The notes beneath the pieces are model-generated. The model worked only from the letters and a program-made list of their open reading frames with translations. It searched no databases and was not told where the DNA came from. A stretch of 64,000 nt of DNA from NCBI GenBank assembly GCA_024711125.1, contig JANJTM010000074.1:1-64000 (forward strand), written 5' to 3'. Positions 43,735-52,099 of this stretch are shown one piece after another. Source of the stretch: Rhodothermales bacterium. Its GTDB lineage: Bacteria; Bacteroidota; Rhodothermia; Rhodothermales; UBA10348. Position numbers and translations under genes: made by a program. How positions within the stretch are numbered: the first letter of the stretch is position 1; each line of letters starts with the position of its first letter.

Positions 43735-46407
43735 ATGGCGAACGACGCCGCCCCGAGCCCCGACGCGAAGCGCCCCTCGTACGACCCAGCGGCCATCGAG
43801 GACCGTTGGTACCGCTACTGGGAGGAGAACGACCTCTTCCGCACGCGACACGACGCCGGGGGCGAGCCGCACGTCATCGTGATGCCGCCGCCGAACGTGA
43901 CGGGCCGCCTGCACATGGGACACGCGCTGCAGGACACGATCCAGGACGCGATCACGCGCATCCGGCGCATGCAGGGGTACGAGGCGCTCTGGCTTCCGGG
44001 CATCGACCACGCGGGCATCGCGACGCAGAACGTCGTCGAGAAGAAGCTCAAGGAGACCGAGCGGAAGAATCGCCACGACCTCGGGCGCGAGAAGTTCGTC
44101 GAGCGCGTCTGGGAATGGAAGGAGGAATACGGCGGCATCATCCTGCAGCAGAAGCGCCGGCTGGGCGACTCGTGCGACTGGTCGAAGGAGCGCTTCACGA
44201 TGGACGAGGGCTTCTCGCGCGCCGTGCAGGAGGTGTTCGTCAGGCTGTACGAGCAGGGCCTCATCTACCGCGGCGAGTACCTCATCAACTGGTGCCCGGT
44301 GGACCACACCGCGCTGTCGGACGAGGAGGTCGACAACGTCGAGCGGGACGGGCATCTCTGGTACATCCGCTATCCGCTCGCCGACGGCACCGGGCACATC
44401 ACCATCGCGACCACGCGGCCCGAGACGATGCTCGGCGACACCGCGATCGCGGTGCATCCGGAAGACGAGCGCTACACGGCGCTGGTCGGAAAGCACGTCG
44501 TGCTTCCGCTCGTCGGAAAGTCCATCCCGATCATTGCCGACGAGTACGTCAAGCCCGAATTCGGCGCCGGCGCGCTCAAGGTGACCCCGGGACACGACAA
44601 GAACGACTTCGAACTCGGCCGCAAGCACGGCCTCGAGATCGTGTCGATGATGAACCCCGACGGCACCATCGCCGATGTGGGCGGCCCGTACGCCGGGCTG
44701 GACCGGTTCGCGGCCCGCGACCGCATCGTGGCCGACCTCGAGGCGCAGGGGCTGCTGGACCGCGTCGAGCCGTACCGCTCGACCGTTCCGATCTCGAGCC
44801 GGTCGAAGGCCATCATCGAGCCGCTGATCTCGCGGCAGTGGTTCGTGAAGATGGAGCCCCTCGCGAAGCCGGCGATCGAGGCCGTGCGCGACGGGCGCAT
44901 CCGCTTCTACCCGGAGCGCTGGCAGAACGAGTATTTCCGCTGGCTCGAGAACATCCGCGACTGGACCATCTCGCGGCAGCTCTGGTGGGGCCACCGCATC
45001 CCGGTCTGGTACTGGACGACGGCCGACGGCACGGTCGACGAGTCGCGCGGCTTCGTCGTCTCGGTCGACCGCCCCGAGCCCGGCATGGTCCAGGACGAGG
45101 ACGTGCTCGACACCTGGTTCTCCTCGTGGCTCTGGCCGTTCGCGACGCTCGGCTGGCCGAACGAGACGAAGGACCTCGCGAAATTCTACCCGACGAGCGT
45201 GCTCGTGTCGGGGTACGACATCCTCTTCTTCTGGATCGCCCGCATGATCATGGCGGGCCTGCACTTCACCGGCCAGGCGCCGTACCGCGACATCTTCATC
45301 ACGGGGATGATCAAGGACAAACACGGCCGGTGGATGTCCAAGTCGCTCGGAAACGGCATCGACCCGCTCGACATGATCGAGCAGTACGGCGCCGACGCGG
45401 TGCGCTTCTGCCTGACGATCCTGTGCGCGCAGGGCCAGGACATCAAGCTCGACCCCACGAAGTTCGAGATGGGGCGGAACTTCGCGAACAAGATCTGGAA
45501 CGCGTACAACGTGTTCGGACAGTTCATGGAGCCCGGCCGCGACTACCGGCGCACGCGACCCTTCGATGAGCTGAGCCTCGTCGAGCGGTGGATGCTCACC
45601 CGGCTGAACCGCACGATCGTCGAGGTCGAGGAGGACCTTGCCCGCTACCGCCTGAACGAGGCGCTGACGAAGGTCTACACGCTCTTCTGGGGCGACTACT
45701 GCGACTGGTACCTCGAGCTGATCAAGCCCACCGGCGGCACGCGGATGGACGACGAGACGATCGCGCTCGCCGTCGAGCTCTACGAGCGCATGCTGCAGCT
45801 GCTGCACCCGTTCATGCCGTTCATCACGGAGGACCTGTGGCACCAGCTGCGGCCGCGAGCCGCCGGCGCGTCGTGCATGCGGTCGGCCTGGCCGGCGTTC
45901 GACGCCTCGCAGGTCGACGACGAGGCCGATGCGACGTTCGCGCTGCTGCAGGAACTCATCTCGGGCATCCGCAACGTCAAGGCGCAGTACAACGTGCCGC
46001 CGGGTCGCGAGATTTCGGCCGTCGTGCAGGTCGGCAGGGGGGATGAAGCGCTCGCGCGGGCCCTTGCCGGGCAGCCGGGCTACTTTTCCCGGCTCGCCCG
46101 CGTGACGCAGCTCGACGTCGCGGTCGCGGCGCCCCGGCCGGCGGCCAGCGCGGCCGTCGTCGTCGGCGCGCACCAGGTCTTCGTTCCGCTCGCCGGGATG
46201 ATCGACCTCGACGTCGAGCGCACCCGCCTGACCAAGGAAATCGAGCAGAAGGAACGGTTCCTTGCGTCGGTCGAGGGCAAGCTCTCGAACGAGCAGTTCG
46301 TCTCCCGTGCGCCGGCCGACGTCATCGAGAAGGAGCGTGCGAAGGCGGCCGACGCCGGCGCCGAGATCCGAAAGCTCCGGGAAAGCCTCGAGGCGCTGGG
46401 GGCCTGA
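43735..46407 (+). CDS. valS: Valyl-tRNA synthetase
   Basis: 890 residues from MANDAAPSPDAKRPSYDPAAIEDRW; the preceding ORF extension is not conserved. Class I signature HIGH-type PPPNVTGRLHMGHALQD near residue 58, CP1 editing domain, and the second signature GRWMSKSLGNGIDP with Trp533 where KMSKS has Lys. C-terminal coiled coil (DLDVERTRLTKEIEQKERFLASVEGKL...) binds tRNA. It charges tRNA-Val and edits threonine mischarging. It sits divergent from the deoxynucleoside kinase gene, 149 bases away. Confidence 0.97.
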   Translation: MANDAAPSPDAKRPSYDPAAIEDRWYRYWEENDLFRTRHDAGGEPHVIVMPPPNVTGRLHMGHALQDTIQDAITRIRRMQGYEALWLPGIDHAGIATQNVVEKKLKETERKNRHDLGREKFVERVWEWKEEYGGIILQQKRRLGDSCDWSKERFTMDEGFSRAVQEVFVRLYEQGLIYRGEYLINWCPVDHTALSDEEVDNVERDGHLWYIRYPLADGTGHITIATTRPETMLGDTAIAVHPEDERYTALVGKHVVLPLVGKSIPIIADEYVKPEFGAGALKVTPGHDKNDFELGRKHGLEIVSMMNPDGTIADVGGPYAGLDRFAARDRIVADLEAQGLLDRVEPYRSTVPISSRSKAIIEPLISRQWFVKMEPLAKPAIEAVRDGRIRFYPERWQNEYFRWLENIRDWTISRQLWWGHRIPVWYWTTADGTVDESRGFVVSVDRPEPGMVQDEDVLDTWFSSWLWPFATLGWPNETKDLAKFYPTSVLVSGYDILFFWIARMIMAGLHFTGQAPYRDIFITGMIKDKHGRWMSKSLGNGIDPLDMIEQYGADAVRFCLTILCAQGQDIKLDPTKFEMGRNFANKIWNAYNVFGQFMEPGRDYRRTRPFDELSLVERWMLTRLNRTIVEVEEDLARYRLNEALTKVYTLFWGDYCDWYLELIKPTGGTRMDDETIALAVELYERMLQLLHPFMPFITEDLWHQLRPRAAGASCMRSAWPAFDASQVDDEADATFALLQELISGIRNVKAQYNVPPGREISAVVQVGRGDEALARALAGQPGYFSRLARVTQLDVAVAAPRPAASAAVVVGAHQVFVPLAGMIDLDVERTRLTKEIEQKERFLASVEGKLSNEQFVSRAPADVIEKERAKAADAGAEIRKLRESLEALGA

Positions 46408-46428
46408 GCCCGCGCGGCCCCGTTCCGC

Positions 46429-46459
46429 TTGTGGTCCGGGGCCGTCTGCTGTACGTTGT
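46429..46459 (+). promoter_or_regulatory. Probable promoter for the barrel/carbamoyltransferase unit
   Basis: TTG (46429-46431) and TACGTTGT (46452-46459) are 20 bases apart, fitting the Bacteroidota pattern TTG-N20-TAnnTT. The expected leader is about 15 nt before the GTG start at 46481, which has a ribosome site (GGAGA) six bases upstream. Confidence 0.45.
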
Positions 46460-46480
46460 GGCAACTCATCGGAGAGACCC

Positions 46481-47359
46481 GTGAACAGGCTTGCAACCCT
46501 GCTGCTGGCGGGCCTTCTCGGCCTGTCGGCGCCGGCTGCCTCCGCCCAGGTGCCGCCCGCGGCCGGCACCGAATCGTCGCCGGTCACCGAACTCGTGCTC
46601 GCCGACGGGACCCGGCTCGTCGGACGCGTGGTCTCCGAGTCCGCGGGCATCATCGAGTTCCGGACCGCCGGGGGCATGGACGTGCGGGTCGCGGCGGACC
46701 AGGTCGTGTCGCGCCGCATCCTGCGGGGGCGGCTGGTGGACGGCACCTTCCGCCCGGAGGATCCCAACGTGTCGCGGCTCCTGTTCTCGGCCACCGGGCG
46801 GCCGGTCGGAAAGGGCCGGGGCTATTTCGCCGACTACTACGTGTTCCTGCCGTTCCTGGCCTACGGCGTCTCGGACCGGGTCACCCTGGCCGGAGGCGTG
46901 TCCCTCGTGCCCGGCGCGACCGAACAGCTGGTCTACGTCGCCCCGAAGGTCACCCTCGTCAACACGGAGGAAACCGCGCTCTCGGCGGGCATGCTGGCCG
47001 GCACGGTGACGGGTGAGGACGAGTGGGGCGGCATCCTCTACGCCGTCGGCACCCGGGGGAACGGCGATTCGGAGGTCAGCCTGGGCCTCGGGTTCCTGTT
47101 CGGCGGGGGCGAGGTGGCCGACCAGCCCATCTTCATGGCCGGCGGCACGCTCCGCCTGGGCCGTACGACGAAACTCATCTCGGAGAACTACTTCGTCATC
47201 GAGGACGGCATCCACATGCTGGTCTCGGGCGGAATCCGCTTCTTCGGCGAACGGCTGGCGGCCGACCTCGCGCTGATGGCCGTTCCGGAGGCGATCGACG
47301 ACATGGAAGGGTTCCCGTTCGTTCCGTTCGTCGGCTTCGCCTACAACTTCGGCCGGTGA
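46481..47359 (+). CDS. Secreted outer-membrane-type protein of unknown function
   Basis: 292 residues from a GTG start with GGAGA ribosome site. Signal peptide (MNRLATLLLAGLLGLSAPAASAQV). An Sm-like or SH3-like beta domain follows (about 30-75, ELVLADGTRLVGRVVSESAGIIEFRTAGGMDVRV), then ~200 residues of beta strands (VTLAGGVSLVPGATEQLVYVAPKVTLVNTEETALSAGM ...), ending in VPFVGFAYNFGR, a barrel-like C-terminus. The function is unknown. It precedes the carbamoyltransferase gene by 13 bases, so they share an operon. Confidence 0.75.
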   Translation: MNRLATLLLAGLLGLSAPAASAQVPPAAGTESSPVTELVLADGTRLVGRVVSESAGIIEFRTAGGMDVRVAADQVVSRRILRGRLVDGTFRPEDPNVSRLLFSATGRPVGKGRGYFADYYVFLPFLAYGVSDRVTLAGGVSLVPGATEQLVYVAPKVTLVNTEETALSAGMLAGTVTGEDEWGGILYAVGTRGNGDSEVSLGLGFLFGGGEVADQPIFMAGGTLRLGRTTKLISENYFVIEDGIHMLVSGGIRFFGERLAADLALMAVPEAIDDMEGFPFVPFVGFAYNFGR

Positions 47360-47372
47360 GCCCCGCGGCCGG

Positions 47373-49175
47373 ATGACGATCCTCGGCATCTCCTGCTGGT
47401 ACCACGACGCGGCGGCCTGCGTGCTGCGCGACGGACGGATCGTGGCGGCGGCGCAGGAGGAGCGGTTCACGCGCAAGAAGCATGACGCGTCGTTTCCCGT
47501 GCACGCGATCCGGTACTGCCTGAAGGAGGCCGGGATCGACGCCCCGCGACTGGACCGGGTGGCGTTCTACGACAAGCCGTTTCTCAAATTCGAGCGGCTG
47601 CTCGAAACCTACGTGGCCTACGCGCCCGCCGGGCTCCCGTCGTTTCTCAAGGCGATGCCCGTCTGGCTGAAGGAGAAGCTCTGGATCCCCGAACTCATCC
47701 GGAAGGAACTGGGCTACGAAGGCCCGATCGTGTTCCCGGAGCACCACTTGAGCCACGCGGCCTCCGCGTGGTACCCGTCGCCTTTCGATCGGGCGGCGGT
47801 ACTGACGACCGACGGAGTCGGCGAATGGGCGACCACGAGCTGGGGAGTCGGCGACGGCGCGCGGCTCACGCTGCACGCCGAGCAGCATTTTCCGCACTCG
47901 CTGGGCCTGCTCTACTCGGCTTTCACGTACTTCTGCGGCTTCCGGGTGAACTCGGGCGAGTACAAGCTCATGGGGCTGGCGCCCTACGGCGAGCCGCGGT
48001 ACGAACGCCTGATCCGCGAGGAGCTGGTCGACCTGAAGGAAGACGGCTCGTTCCGCCTCAACATGAAGTATTTCCCGTACCCGGCGGGCCTCACGATGAC
48101 CGGCCGGCGGTTCGAACGCCTGTTCGGCGGGCCGCGGCGCGAGCCCGAGGCGCCGCTCACGCCGCGGGAAATGGACATCGCGCGGTCGATCCAGGTCGTC
48201 ACCGAGGAGGCGATGCTGCGCATGGCGCGGCACGTGCACCGCGAATCCGGCGAGCGCAACCTGTGCCTGGCCGGCGGGGTGGCGCTCAACTGCGTCGCGA
48301 ACGGACGGTTGCATCGGGAGGGCCCCTTCGAGCGCCTCTGGGTGCAGCCGGCCGCGGGTGACGCGGGCGGAGCCCTGGGCGCCGCCTACGCGGCCTGGCA
48401 CCTCCACGCGGGCGCCGGGCGGCCTGCCCCGACCGGGGATGCGATGGCAGGATCCTTCCTCGGGCCGGCGTTCTCCGAGGAGGAGACGGCCGCGGCCGTC
48501 GTGGCCGAGGGCCTGCCGCTGCGCCGCCTGGCCGACGACGAGCTGCCGGACCGGGTAGCCGAACTGCTGGCTTCGGGCGCGGTCGTCGGCTGGTTCCAGG
48601 GGCGCATGGAGTTCGGCCCGCGGGCGCTCGGGGCGCGCAGCATCCTGGCCGATCCGCGCGGAAGGGATACCCAGCGCCGGGTGAACCTGCAGATCAAGTT
48701 CCGGGAGAGCTTCCGGCCGTTCGCGCCGGCGGTGCCGGCGGAGCGGGTATCGGACTGGTTCGAACTCGACGGGGAGAGCCCGTACATGCTGCTCGTCGCC
48801 CCGGTGCGCGGCGCACGGATCGAGGGCGAGGGCCTCGATCGGCTCGGGAACGTGGACTCGCGCATTCCGGCCGTCACGCACGTCGACGGCTCGGCGCGCG
48901 TGCAGACGGTACACGCGGAGACCAACCCGGCCTTCCACCGCCTTCTCGAGGCGTTCGAACGCCGGACGGGGTGCCCGGTGCTGGTCAACACGAGCTTCAA
49001 CGTGCGCGGCGAGCCGATCGTCGGGTCCCCGGCAGACGCGATACGCTGCTTCCGGTCGACGCACATGGACGCGCTGGTCCTCGGCCCATGGCTCCTCACG
49101 CGGGACGACCTGCCGGACGGGGATCGCACGGTCCTCGATGCGGAGGCGGTTGCGGCGCGGTACGGTCTGGATTGA
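47373..49175 (+). CDS. Carbamoyltransferase, NodU/CmcH/TobZ family
   Basis: 600 residues. N-terminal Kae1-like domain with family histidines (EEHRFTRKKHDASFP region, PEHHLSHAASAWYPSPF, LTTDGVGEWATTSWG), GLAGGVALNCVANGRL, and C-terminal YrdC-like domain (GWFQGRMEFGPRALGARSILADPRG, VLVNTSFNVRGEPIVGSP). It transfers a carbamoyl group from carbamoyl phosphate to a hydroxyl on a sugar, antibiotic or envelope glycan. The gene is flanked by a barrel protein and a tiny membrane protein, suggesting envelope glycan decoration; the acceptor is unknown. Confidence 0.93.
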   Translation: MTILGISCWYHDAAACVLRDGRIVAAAQEERFTRKKHDASFPVHAIRYCLKEAGIDAPRLDRVAFYDKPFLKFERLLETYVAYAPAGLPSFLKAMPVWLKEKLWIPELIRKELGYEGPIVFPEHHLSHAASAWYPSPFDRAAVLTTDGVGEWATTSWGVGDGARLTLHAEQHFPHSLGLLYSAFTYFCGFRVNSGEYKLMGLAPYGEPRYERLIREELVDLKEDGSFRLNMKYFPYPAGLTMTGRRFERLFGGPRREPEAPLTPREMDIARSIQVVTEEAMLRMARHVHRESGERNLCLAGGVALNCVANGRLHREGPFERLWVQPAAGDAGGALGAAYAAWHLHAGAGRPAPTGDAMAGSFLGPAFSEEETAAAVVAEGLPLRRLADDELPDRVAELLASGAVVGWFQGRMEFGPRALGARSILADPRGRDTQRRVNLQIKFRESFRPFAPAVPAERVSDWFELDGESPYMLLVAPVRGARIEGEGLDRLGNVDSRIPAVTHVDGSARVQTVHAETNPAFHRLLEAFERRTGCPVLVNTSFNVRGEPIVGSPADAIRCFRSTHMDALVLGPWLLTRDDLPDGDRTVLDAEAVAARYGLD

Positions 49176-49248
49176 AGATTTTTCATTCCGAAGACCGCCA
49201 AAACGCGATTTTCCGTCGTATCAATAGCTGAGCGACCCTACGCCACCG

Positions 49249-49425
49249 ATGCCCGAACAGGAAACCACAGCGCCCGTCGACCTCCTCGAGGATGCCTACC
49301 GGGCTCCCCTCTGGATCTCGCTGGTTTTCGTCGTGACCATGGTGGCGATCTATTTCATGGGACGCGGAGTCGCCGAGTTCTACAATACCGCCTACCTCCC
49401 GTCGGCCGTGGAATCCGTCGAGTAG
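49249..49425 (+). CDS. 58-residue single-pass membrane protein
   Basis: A short ORF running from the ATG at 49249 to the TAG at 49425, with no in-frame stop in between. It encodes MPEQETTAPVDLLEDAY, an aromatic border RAPLW, a TM helix ISLVFVVTMVAIYFM (about 23-37), then GRGVAEFYNTAYLPSAVES. It would put a short acidic end on one side and a longer tail on the other. Carbamoyltransferase genes are often followed by small membrane proteins (DUF5989, SxtJ), but this sequence does not resemble those I know. It is 73 bases after the carbamoyltransferase stop. Confidence 0.65.
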   Translation: MPEQETTAPVDLLEDAYRAPLWISLVFVVTMVAIYFMGRGVAEFYNTAYLPSAVESVE

Positions 49426-49431
49426 GAATGC

Positions 49432-49461
49432 TTGCCGTTGTTCGGGAATCCTGTACTTTCA
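49432..49461 (+). promoter_or_regulatory. Probable promoter of the PLP enzyme gene
   Basis: TTG (49432-49434) followed after 19 bases by TACTTTCA (49454-49461), the same TTG-N19-TAnnTT layout as other genes here. An AGGAGAGG stretch follows immediately, well before the ATG at 49494. Confidence 0.5.
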
Positions 49462-49493
49462 GGAGAGGCCCGTATCAACCCGCACGTTCCGCC

Positions 49494-50807
49494 ATGTCCA
49501 CACGTCGCGCATTCATGGGCACGCTAGGCCGTCCGGCCGCTGCCGCGTTCGTCACCGCCACGCTGCGCCCCGAGGGGGTGACCCGCCTCGCCGACCTGTT
49601 CGCAGGCCTGTCCGGAACTCCGGAGGAGATCGCGCGCGACGAGGATTTCTGGCGCGAGGTCCAGACGGGATTCACGGTCGATCGCTCGCTGATCAACCTG
49701 AACAACGGTGGCGTGAGCCCCTCGCCGGCCTTCGTGCAGGACGCCATGAAGCGGCACCTCGACTTCTCGAACGAGGCCCCCGCCCGCACGATGTGGGGCA
49801 TTCTCGAGCCGCAGAAGGAGGGCGTACGCCAACGCCTGGCCCGCGAGTTCGGATGCGACGCCGAGGAGATGGCGATCACGCGCAACGCATCGGAGGGGCT
49901 CCAGATCTGCCAGCTCGGGTTCGACCTCGAGCCCGGCGACGAGGTGCTTACCTCGACGCACGACTATCCGCGCATGATCACGACGTTCCAGCAGATGGAG
50001 CGCCGCAACGGGATCCGCCTCGTGCAGTTTCCGCTCCCGATTCCGGCCGAGGACGAGGACGAGGTCGTGCGCCGGTTCGAGGCGGGCATCACGCCGCGCA
50101 CGAAGGTCATCCTCATGAGCCACATCGTGAACATCACCGGGCAGATCCTGCCGGTGAAGAAGGTGGTGCAGATGGCCCGTTCCCGCGGAATCCCCGTCAT
50201 CGTGGACGGGGCGCACGCCTTCGCGCACTTCGCATTCCGGCACGCGGACCTCGACTGCGACTACTACGCGACGAGCCTGCACAAGTGGCTGCACGCGCCC
50301 CACGGGACGGGTATGCTCTACGTGCGCAAGGAGAAGATCGCCGGACTGTGGCCGATGATGGCGGCATCGGCTTCGATGGACGACAACATCCGCAAGTTCG
50401 AGGAGATAGGCACCCATCCGGCAGCCAACTTCCTGGCCATCGGCGAAGCGCTCACGTTCTACCAGACGATCGGCGCCGAGCGCAAGCAGGAACGGTTGCG
50501 GTACCTGACGCGCTATTGGGCCGAGCCGCTGCTGCGGCACGACCGCGTCCGGCTGCATACGAGCCTGAAGCCGGGGCAGTCCTGCGGCATCGGCGTCGTG
50601 CAGATAGAGGGCGTTCCGTCGGGTGCCATGGGCAGTTACCTCTGGGAGGAACACCGGATCATATCGACGCCGATCGGACACCCGGACTTCGAAGGCAACC
50701 GCATCACGCCCAGCGTGTACACGACGCTGGAGGAACTCGACCGGTTTGTCGAGGCCATGGAGAAGCTGGTCCGTCACGGTCTGCCCGAGAAGTACACGAG
50801 GGCATAG
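49494..50807 (+). CDS. Class V aminotransferase / isopenicillin-N-epimerase-like PLP enzyme with a Tat-like leader
   Basis: 437 residues. The N-terminus MSTRRAFMGTLGRPAAAAFVTATL has the twin-arginine form S-T-R-R-x-F followed by a hydrophobic stretch, pointing to export as a folded enzyme. PLP-binding Lys264 in SLHKWLHAPHGTGML and Asp238 in VIVDGAHAFAHF. The pattern is of the isopenicillin-N-epimerase/cysteine-desulfurase-like class V subgroup. Reaction unknown: racemisation, lyase or transamination are all possible. It precedes the L-2-hydroxyglutarate oxidase gene by 27 bases. Confidence 0.88.
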   Translation: MSTRRAFMGTLGRPAAAAFVTATLRPEGVTRLADLFAGLSGTPEEIARDEDFWREVQTGFTVDRSLINLNNGGVSPSPAFVQDAMKRHLDFSNEAPARTMWGILEPQKEGVRQRLAREFGCDAEEMAITRNASEGLQICQLGFDLEPGDEVLTSTHDYPRMITTFQQMERRNGIRLVQFPLPIPAEDEDEVVRRFEAGITPRTKVILMSHIVNITGQILPVKKVVQMARSRGIPVIVDGAHAFAHFAFRHADLDCDYYATSLHKWLHAPHGTGMLYVRKEKIAGLWPMMAASASMDDNIRKFEEIGTHPAANFLAIGEALTFYQTIGAERKQERLRYLTRYWAEPLLRHDRVRLHTSLKPGQSCGIGVVQIEGVPSGAMGSYLWEEHRIISTPIGHPDFEGNRITPSVYTTLEELDRFVEAMEKLVRHGLPEKYTRA

Positions 50808-50834
50808 GGAGGGCCGCGGTCGCGGCGTTCTGCC

Positions 50835-52031
50835 ATGCGTGACCCGATCGTGGTCATCGGCGGAGGAATCGTGGGGCTTTCCACGGCTTTCGCGTTGACG
50901 CGTCTGAGGCCGGACGTCCGGGTCGTGGTCCTGGAGAAGGAGGCCGGCCTCGCCCGTCACCAGACGGGACGCAACTCCGGGGTCATCCATTCGGGCATCT
51001 ACTACACGCCGGGTTCGCTGAAGGCACGCATGTGCCGCGCAGGGCGCGAGGCGCTGCTCGCGTTCTGTTCGGAGCACCGGATCCACCACGAGATCTGCGG
51101 GAAGGTGATCGTGGCCGTGGACGAGGACGAGACGTCCCGGCTGGAGGGGCTGCTGCTGCGCGGCCGGGAGAACGGGGTGTCGTGCCGGGGGATCTCCCGG
51201 GAGGAACTCGCCGAACGGGAGCCCCACGTGGTCGCCCGAGCGGCGCTGCGTGTCGACGACACGGGCATCGTCGACTACCCGGCGGTCTGTGCCCGTCTCG
51301 CCGGGCTCGTGACGGAGGCCGGAAGCGAAGTGCGCACCGGGACGCGGCTGCTTGCCGTGCGGCAGGAAAAGGGCGCGCGGATCCTCGAAACGGACCGCGG
51401 CGCCGTCCGTGGACGGTTCCTCGTGAACTGTGCGGGACTGTATTCCGATCGGGTAGCCCGGTTGGACGGGGTCGATCCCGGACTGCTCATCGTGCCGTTC
51501 CGAGGGCACTACTACGAGTTGGTAGAGCCGGCGCGGCGGTACTGTCGCCACCTGGTCTACCCGGTACCCGTTCCGGCGTATCCGTTTCTCGGAGTGCACT
51601 TCACGCGGCGGACGGACGGGCGTGTGGAGTGCGGCCCCAACGCGATGCTCGCGTTCGCGCGAGAGGGATACGGGCTGTGGGACGTGGACGCGTCGGATCT
51701 TTCCGAGACGCTCCGCTACCCGGGTTTCCGGCGCCTGGCATCGGGTCACTGGCGCATGGGCGTTACCGAGTTCGCCAGGTCTGCCTCTCGGCGTCGGTAC
51801 CTGGCCGCGTTGCAGAGGCTCGTGCCGGATATCCGGGCCGACGATCTGCTGCACGCACCGTCCGGAATCCGCGCCCAGGCGGTGCTGCCCGATGGCACGT
51901 TGGCCGACGATTTCGTCATACGGCGCTCCCGAGGGGCGCTGCACGTCTGCAACGCGCCGTCGCCGGCGGCCACGGCCGGCCTCGAGATCGGCCGATACAT
52001 CGCGGATCAGGTCGCGTCGGAACTCGATTAG
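50835..52031 (+). CDS. lhgO: L-2-hydroxyglutarate oxidase / dehydrogenase (LhgO)
   Basis: 398 residues. Dinucleotide fold at the N-terminus: VVIGGGIVGLSTAFAL (7-22), then EKEAGLARHQTGRNSGVIHSGIYYTPGSLKARMCRAG, the FAD/substrate block typical of LhgO. C-terminal FAD region ends with SPAATAGLEIGRYIA. Oxidises L-2-hydroxyglutarate to 2-oxoglutarate, passing electrons to the quinone pool or oxygen, a repair function for by-product L-2HG. Adjacent PLP enzyme and HPt genes have no known link to it. Confidence 0.93.
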   Translation: MRDPIVVIGGGIVGLSTAFALTRLRPDVRVVVLEKEAGLARHQTGRNSGVIHSGIYYTPGSLKARMCRAGREALLAFCSEHRIHHEICGKVIVAVDEDETSRLEGLLLRGRENGVSCRGISREELAEREPHVVARAALRVDDTGIVDYPAVCARLAGLVTEAGSEVRTGTRLLAVRQEKGARILETDRGAVRGRFLVNCAGLYSDRVARLDGVDPGLLIVPFRGHYYELVEPARRYCRHLVYPVPVPAYPFLGVHFTRRTDGRVECGPNAMLAFAREGYGLWDVDASDLSETLRYPGFRRLASGHWRMGVTEFARSASRRRYLAALQRLVPDIRADDLLHAPSGIRAQAVLPDGTLADDFVIRRSRGALHVCNAPSPAATAGLEIGRYIADQVASELD

Positions 52032-52099
52032 TTTCCTGTCGTGACAATGAGTTTGCGGGCAGCCATCCCGGTTGCGCCCGCCCCAACGTCCCCATCCGA

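Noticed and set aside
43504-46794. 1096-residue ORF antisense to valS
   Set aside because: Sequence is Arg/Ala/Val/Asp-biased with no recognisable domain, and it mirrors the codon structure of the well-supported valS; typical GC-rich shadow.
49249-49425. Identification of the 58-residue ORF as DUF5989 or SxtJ
   Set aside because: It has one TM helix and an acidic N-terminus, and lacks the basic pre-TM segment expected for DUF5989 and the multiple helices of SxtJ.
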